A DNA stretch of 46,931 nt, from contig NZ_QMEV01000043.1 of the NCBI RefSeq assembly GCF_003284935.1, positions 1 to 46,931 of the forward strand, given 5' to 3'. Position numbers and translations under genes: made by a program. Each line of letters starts with the position of its first letter. Positions within the stretch are counted from its first letter, which is position 1. Under the pieces are notes generated by a model. It saw only the letters and a program-made list of their open reading frames with translations, did no database searches and had not been told where the DNA came from. This document shows positions 42,945-46,931 of the stretch, one piece after another. The stretch is from Mycobacterium colombiense. Lineage in GTDB: Bacteria; Actinomycetota; Actinomycetes; Mycobacteriales; Mycobacteriaceae.

Positions 42945-44105
42945 ATGCTGACGACGATGGCGAATCACGGCCCCGATCCCACGACGCCGCTGTGGCGCGC
43001 TGCCCAGGTGTTCCGGCTGCTGAGTTGCATCTATGCGACCGGCTTTCAAATCGCGATCACTCCGGATCTGGTTCGGCCGGTGCTGGGTTGGGTGCTTTTC
43101 GGTGGGCTGATCGGCTGGAGCGCGGCGTGCGCGGCCGCCTACCTGCGCGGGTTCGGGCGCCGGCCGGCGTGGGTGCTGGCCGAGCTGGTGATCGCCGTGT
43201 TGCTGATGTGGTCGAACAGCCTCGTCGCGAGCCCGCACTGGGCGGCCGAGAACCAGACCTGGCCGACGACGTTGTGGGCGAGCAATCCCACCATTTCCGC
43301 GGCCATCCAGTTCGGCCCCGCGGGCGGAATGCTGACGGGCCTGGCGGTGATGGCCACCAATTTCGCCGTCAAGAACTACTTTGCGCTCAACCTCGGGCAC
43401 AACGCGACCCTCATCATCGAACTGGCGATCGGGATGGCGATCGGGATGGCCGCGCAGACCGCGCGGCGCGCCCACGACGAGCTGCGACGAGCGGCCCAAC
43501 TGGCGGCCGCGGTCGCCGAACGCGACCGGCTGTCCCGGCAGGTCCACGACGGAGCCATTCAGGTGCTGGCGCTGGTCGCCAAGAAGGGTCACGAGATCGG
43601 CGGCGCCACAGCCGAACTCGCCGACCTGGCCAGCGGGCAGGAGCGCGCGTTGCGGCGCTGGCTGGCGTGTACGGACGTCGATGCCGACGCCGATGGCACG
43701 ACGCTCGACCTGCGCACGCTGCTGCGCTGTCGGGAGTCCGATCGCGTGTCGTTCAGCCTGCCGGGCACCCCGGTACCGTTGGGCCGTTGGGCGGCAACCG
43801 AACTCGACGCCGCGGTGGGCAACGCGCTGGACAACGTGGCCGCCCACGCCGGCCCGGATGCGCACGCGTTCGTGCTCGTGGAGGACCTCGGCGATTCCGT
43901 CGTGGTCAGTGTCCGCGACGACGGAGTGGGGATTGCTGCCGGCCGGCTCGAGGAAGCGTCTCGTCAGGGACGGCTCGGCATCGCCCAATCGATCGTGGGA
44001 CGGTTGACGGCGCTGGGCGGCAGCGCCGAATTGCGCAGCGCCCCTGGGGAAGGCGCCGAGTGGGAACTGTGCGTGCCACGCCGGGAGGAACGCCATGACG
44101 GATGA
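42945..44105 (+). CDS. Membrane sensor histidine kinase (MacS/NarX-like)
   Basis: A 386-residue two-component kinase with about five transmembrane helices in residues ~15-165, then a short linker and a HisKA_3-type dimerisation helix with phospho-acceptor His in RLSRQVHDGAIQVLALV (~residue 200). The ATPase domain has AVGNALDNVAAHAG, RDDGVGI and GRLGIAQSIVGRL, as in NarL-partner kinases. The N-terminal region looks like the actinobacterial DUF5931 sensor module. Two ATGs are possible (42945, 42957); neither has a ribosome site, and 42945 would fit a leaderless transcript from the DosR-like box. It overlaps its partner regulator gene by 11 bp. Confidence 0.86.
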   Translation: MLTTMANHGPDPTTPLWRAAQVFRLLSCIYATGFQIAITPDLVRPVLGWVLFGGLIGWSAACAAAYLRGFGRRPAWVLAELVIAVLLMWSNSLVASPHWAAENQTWPTTLWASNPTISAAIQFGPAGGMLTGLAVMATNFAVKNYFALNLGHNATLIIELAIGMAIGMAAQTARRAHDELRRAAQLAAAVAERDRLSRQVHDGAIQVLALVAKKGHEIGGATAELADLASGQERALRRWLACTDVDADADGTTLDLRTLLRCRESDRVSFSLPGTPVPLGRWAATELDAAVGNALDNVAAHAGPDAHAFVLVEDLGDSVVVSVRDDGVGIAAGRLEEASRQGRLGIAQSIVGRLTALGGSAELRSAPGEGAEWELCVPRREERHDG

Positions 44106-44758
44106 CGAGACGCCGACGACGGTGATGGTCCGACGACCATCCGATCTGGCGTGACGCGGTCGCCCGCGATTTGACCGAGGAAGGCTTCACGGTGGTTGCC
44201 ACGGCCGACGGTGTGGCGGCCGCCGGGCGGCGGGCCGCCGTGGTCAAACCCGACGTGGTGGTGATGGACATGCAGCTGACCGACGGCGACGGTGCGCAGG
44301 CGACCGCCGCGGTGCTCGCGGTCTCACCGTCGACGCGGGTGCTGGTGCTGTCGGCCTCCGATGAGCGCGATGACGTGCTGGAGGCGGTCAAAGCCGGCGC
44401 GACGGGATACCTGGTCAAGAGCGCCTCGAAAGCCGAACTGGCACAGGCGGTATCGGCCACCGCCGCCGGTCGGGCCGTGTTCACCCCGAGCCTGGCGGGG
44501 CTGGTGCTGGGCGAATACCGGCGTATCGCGCAGACCAAGGATGACGGGCCCGCCCGCCCCAGCCTCACCGAACGCGAAACTGAGGTGTTGCGTTACGTGG
44601 CAAAAGGGCTGTCCGCCAAGCAGATCGCCGAGAAGCTGTCGTTGAGCCACCGTACGGTGGAAAACCATGTGCAGGCGACATTCCGCAAGCTCCAGGTCGT
44701 CAATCGGGTGGAACTGGCACGCTACGCCATCGAGCACGGCCTGGACGACGAGCCGTGA
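44095..44758 (+). pseudogene. NarL-type response regulator, interrupted by a 2-nt deletion near its start
   Basis: The partner of the kinase. From ATG 44095 the frame reads MTDDETPTTVMV and then shifts; the next frame continues as DDHPIWRDAVARDLTEEGF, the start of a standard receiver domain. Two bases are missing in GGTCCGACGACC (44127-44138), where VVDDH would be expected. Downstream everything is intact: phospho-acceptor Asp in VVVMDMQLTDGDG, the Lys in YLVKSASK and a LuxR-type HTH (SLTERETEVLRYVAKGLSAKQIAEKL in part). The restored protein is ~221 residues. As written translation stops after 19 codons; a later in-frame TTG (44171) could give a receiver without its acidic pocket, which would not be phosphorylated normally. 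Confidence 0.85.
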
Positions 44759-44796
44759 CCCGCGGGGCGGGCGGATAATCGCCCCTACCCCGCGGG
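44759..44796. terminator. Bidirectional hairpin terminator
   Basis: CCCGCGGGG (44759-44767) pairs with CCCCGCGGG (44788-44796), and inside it GGGCG pairs with CGCCC. It starts immediately after the response regulator stop and lies between the convergent regulator and acyltransferase genes. Confidence 0.75.
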
Positions 44797-44810
44797 CCAC
44801 CGGCTCGGGT

Positions 44811-46124
44811 CTATGGCGCTGCGACCCGGCGCCCCACCGGCAGTGTGGCCACGATTCGGGCGGTCACCAACGCGGTCACCACCACGGCCATGCACACCAG
44901 CCCGTCGTCTTTCAGCCCCCACCTGATCGCCGCGAGCAGCGCCACGCCGGCCGCGCACAGCAGGGCGCCCATGGCCGCGCCGCGCCCCCGCGACGTCACC
45001 GCCGGCGGACCGTCCCACCCGGACAGCGGGTTGTTCTCCAGCGGCCGCAGCGCGACGAACAGCACCGCCACCGCGACGACCACGATGAGCACCTGCGCGA
45101 GGCTGATGGCCAGGAAGTCCTGCGCACCCGGAAAGCGCGGGCAGCCAAGGAGATCGAAGGCCAGATGCACACCCAGCAGCACCGGCATGTGCCACAGATA
45201 CAGGGTCATCGCGCCCGAGTTGCCGATGGCGGTCCACCACCACACGCGGGGCCGCTGCGCCCAGCGCGCGATCGCCGGCGCGGCGGCGATGGCCAACGCG
45301 CTCAGGATGATTGCGTGTCCGGCCAGCAGCAGCGACGGCGGGCTGGTGTTCGACAGGTGGTGGTCACCGGTGCCGACCATGCTGATCTGATACGGCCCCC
45401 AGTGCACCAGCGCGACGTCGACGGCGAAGAAGATGGCCGCGACGGCCAGCGCGGCGCGGCCGCCGAGCAGCCGGCGACGGTAAGCCACGCCGAACATCGC
45501 GGGAATGAGCCAGACGGCCAGGTTGACGTAGCCGAGCGGCATCATTGCCGGCCAGTGCAGCCGGATCACGTCGATCAGCGCGATCGCCCCGTAGATCGGC
45601 GCCACCCCGGCGGCCAGGCGCCCGGCCGTGGTGATGCGATACAGCACCGGCATCGCGGCCAGCACTAGGACGTAAGCCCCCAGGAACCACAGCAGCTGCG
45701 TGCTGACGCCGGCGATCGGCTCGTAGATGTGCTGTGGCAGTGCCCGGTACAGCACGGTCAGCGCCACGGCCCAGAATGCCAGGTAGTAGAACACCGGCCG
45801 GAACAGCCGGGTGCATCGCTTCATCAGCCAGTCACCCCAGTTGGTGCCCGGGACCCAGGAGGACACGCAGGCCGCCGCGCCGGCGAAGAAGAACAGCGGC
45901 ATGATCTGCAGCAACCACGTCATCGCCTGAAACAGCGCCGAGGTGGTGAGCAGGTTGTCCCAGATCAGCACGTGGTTGCGGATGATGCTGGCCGCCATCA
46001 CGGTATGGCCGAGCACCACACCGACCAGCGACGTGATGCGGATGACGTCCAGGACGCGATCGCGATCGGCCGGCGTACTCGCGGCCACCTCGGCGACGTC
46101 GGGAAACCTGACAAGAGTGGTCAT
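44811..46124 (-). CDS. Membrane acyltransferase, acyltransferase-3 family
   Basis: A 437-residue integral membrane protein with about ten transmembrane helices. The N-terminal RDRVLDVIRITSLVGVVLGHTVM contains the Arg and His of the acyltransferase-3 (OafA-like) active site. Loop residues WGDWLMKRCTRLFRP and ALRPLENNPLSGW are family typical. Such enzymes transfer acetyl or succinyl groups to sugars or lipids at the cell envelope; mycobacterial members (Rv0111, Rv0228, Rv0517, Rv1254 and others) are poorly characterised. No glycosyltransferase gene is next to it, so the acceptor is unknown. No Shine-Dalgarno precedes ATG 46124. Confidence 0.86.
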   Translation of the reverse strand: MTTLVRFPDVAEVAASTPADRDRVLDVIRITSLVGVVLGHTVMAASIIRNHVLIWDNLLTTSALFQAMTWLLQIMPLFFFAGAAACVSSWVPGTNWGDWLMKRCTRLFRPVFYYLAFWAVALTVLYRALPQHIYEPIAGVSTQLLWFLGAYVLVLAAMPVLYRITTAGRLAAGVAPIYGAIALIDVIRLHWPAMMPLGYVNLAVWLIPAMFGVAYRRRLLGGRAALAVAAIFFAVDVALVHWGPYQISMVGTGDHHLSNTSPPSLLLAGHAIILSALAIAAAPAIARWAQRPRVWWWTAIGNSGAMTLYLWHMPVLLGVHLAFDLLGCPRFPGAQDFLAISLAQVLIVVVAVAVLFVALRPLENNPLSGWDGPPAVTSRGRGAAMGALLCAAGVALLAAIRWGLKDDGLVCMAVVVTALVTARIVATLPVGRRVAAP

Positions 46125-46243
46125 GGGAGCGGAACTGCCCTTCTGTGCTGTGAATGGGAACCGTTGTGGTCAAGCAGGAGTCATGCGTTTGACACAAGCA
46201 TCGCCGGTCGCGCGGTTGCGGGCCTGCGCACTTCTACGCGTCG

Positions 46244-46267
46244 GGGCTGAGTAGTTCTACTCAGCCC
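46244..46267 (-). terminator. Hairpin terminator overlapping the YiaA-type gene's stop
   Basis: GGGCTGAGTAG (46244-46254), loop TT, CTACTCAGCCC (46257-46267): a perfect 11-bp inverted repeat. The stop codon of the YiaA-like gene lies in the right arm. No T-run follows. Confidence 0.75.
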
Positions 46268-46551
46268 GCGGCATTGAGCGGGTCGTAGTCGGCCAGCAGC
46301 TTTTCGACGCGGGCCTCATCGAGCCGCACGCGAACGGTCGCGGCCTCCTGTTGGTCGCGGATCACCTTGGCCAGGGTGAACGCGCTCGACACCAGGAAGA
46401 GGAAGGTGACGCCGAGGAACAATCGCGGCCAGGGGTCAAGCGGCAGGAAGTAGATTCCGCCGAGCGCGGCGACGAAGCTGATCGCGAACGCGACGGCGGC
46501 CTGGACGAAGAAGGCGGCGGTGGTTTTCGACGTGCCGTTGGGAGTGGTCAT
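46261..46551 (-). CDS. YiaA/YiaB-family two-helix membrane protein
   Basis: A 96-residue membrane protein with two transmembrane helices (~residues 15-35 and 42-62) separated by FLPLDPWPRL, as in the YiaA/YiaB two-helix domain, and a charged cytosolic C-terminal helix (VRVRLDEARVEKLLADYDP). Function is unknown. ATG 46551 has no ribosome site. The next gene upstream on the same strand is a membrane protein, 45 bp away, possibly in the same operon. Confidence 0.78.
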   Translation of the reverse strand: MTTPNGTSKTTAAFFVQAAVAFAISFVAALGGIYFLPLDPWPRLFLGVTFLFLVSSAFTLAKVIRDQQEAATVRVRLDEARVEKLLADYDPLNAAG

Positions 46552-46596
46552 GCCAATAAGACTGCGGCAGCGCAGCGTTGGCGAGGATCCGTAAGA

Positions 46597-46931
46597 CTAC
46601 TCAGATTTGGCGGTGCGATCGCGAGGCGACGCCAGCAGCACCGCGGCGGCACCGGCGGTGCTGACGCCGATCGCGGCGGCAATCACCGTCGCCAACTCCA
46701 CCGAAGCGAACCCGGAGTCCGCGAGCGGTTTGACCACGGCCACCACGCCCAGCGCGGGCATCACCAGCCTGACCCACCAGGCCAACGCGCTGTCACCGGG
46801 TATCCGCGAATTCGCCTCTGTGACAAAGACATACAGTGCCATCAGCAGCAGGGGCGCCGCGCCCAGGATCGCCAGGCCGATCAGGCGCGCTCCGTGAGCC
46901 GAGACGACGGCGGCAATCAGCGCGACGAGCG
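46597..46931 (-). CDS. Integral membrane protein, C-terminal part (runs off the window)
   Basis: The frame stays open from the window edge (46931) through 111 codons to its stop at 46597, so the true start is beyond the window; an internal ATG at 46842 would miss the first visible hydrophobic stretch. The visible part has about four hydrophobic segments (HGARLIGLAILGAAPLLLMALY, VRLVMPALGVVAVV, ATVIAAAIGV, AAAVLLA) and a short basic tail (SPRDRTAKSE). I do not recognise a family. Confidence 0.65.
   Translation of the reverse strand, partial: LVALIAAVVSAHGARLIGLAILGAAPLLLMALYVFVTEANSRIPGDSALAWWVRLVMPALGVVAVVKPLADSGFASVELATVIAAAIGVSTAGAAAVLLASPRDRTAKSE

Overview
The window is high-GC actinobacterial DNA and almost certainly comes from a mycobacterium, probably a slow grower close to the M. 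avium complex. Several proteins can be recognised against M. tuberculosis: a block colinear with Rv3167c-Rv3171c at the left end, an Rv2298-like aldo/keto reductase, an Rv0203-type haemophore, the 18-kDa antigen Hsp20 and a DevR/DevS pair with an Acg-like nitroreductase. UdgX, topoisomerase IB and a PoxB-like enzyme are also present; these occur in environmental mycobacteria and I do not recall M. tuberculosis counterparts.

Layout: 1-7.2 kb holds a partial SDR and its TetR regulator, the Rv3168/Rv3169-like pair, AofH, Hpx and a second, exported amine oxidase. 7.3-13.8 kb holds an AraC regulator, an atypical GT4 glycosyltransferase, a STAS-HATPase regulator, catalase KatE, a small Rho_N-type protein and a nucleotidyltransferase. 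13.9-17.1 kb holds a translationally coupled glycosyltransferase / acyl-CoA-dehydrogenase-like / PIG-L deacetylase operon followed by an EEP phosphodiesterase. 17.1-25.6 kb is stress related: DUF3349, CsbD, an NAD(P)-binding protein, haemophore, topoisomerase IB, TPP-dependent oxidase, UdgX, hemerythrin and a lipoprotein. 25.7-34.8 kb holds a PknH-sensor-like membrane protein, AKR, SDR, diguanylate cyclase, GlgX, zinc ADH and a GAF-ANTAR protein. 35-38.8 kb holds an NDH-2-like oxidoreductase, DUF1360, MerR/Hsp20 and PAS-ANTAR. 38.8-46.9 kb holds a Dos-type hypoxia island, a second two-component pair and membrane proteins.

Two regulatory layers tie the region together. At least a dozen intergenic sites match the mycobacterial SigF promoter (GGTTT, 15-17 bases, GGGTA), several of them exactly. 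In four cases (katE, the GT2 operon, glgX, ADH) the start codon lies 12-13 nt after the -10 with no Shine-Dalgarno, which suggests leaderless SigF transcripts. Two DosR-type boxes lie in the divergent promoters at about 41.3 and 42.9 kb. Together with ANTAR, GGDEF and STAS/HATPase signalling proteins this reads as a general-stress and hypoxia island.

Three otherwise good genes are broken by 1-2 nt indels (PIG-L deacetylase, topoisomerase IB, a NarL-type response regulator), and a fourth small ORF may be too. They are either recent pseudogenes or sequence errors. I found no tRNA, rRNA, CRISPR array, insertion sequence or phage gene.
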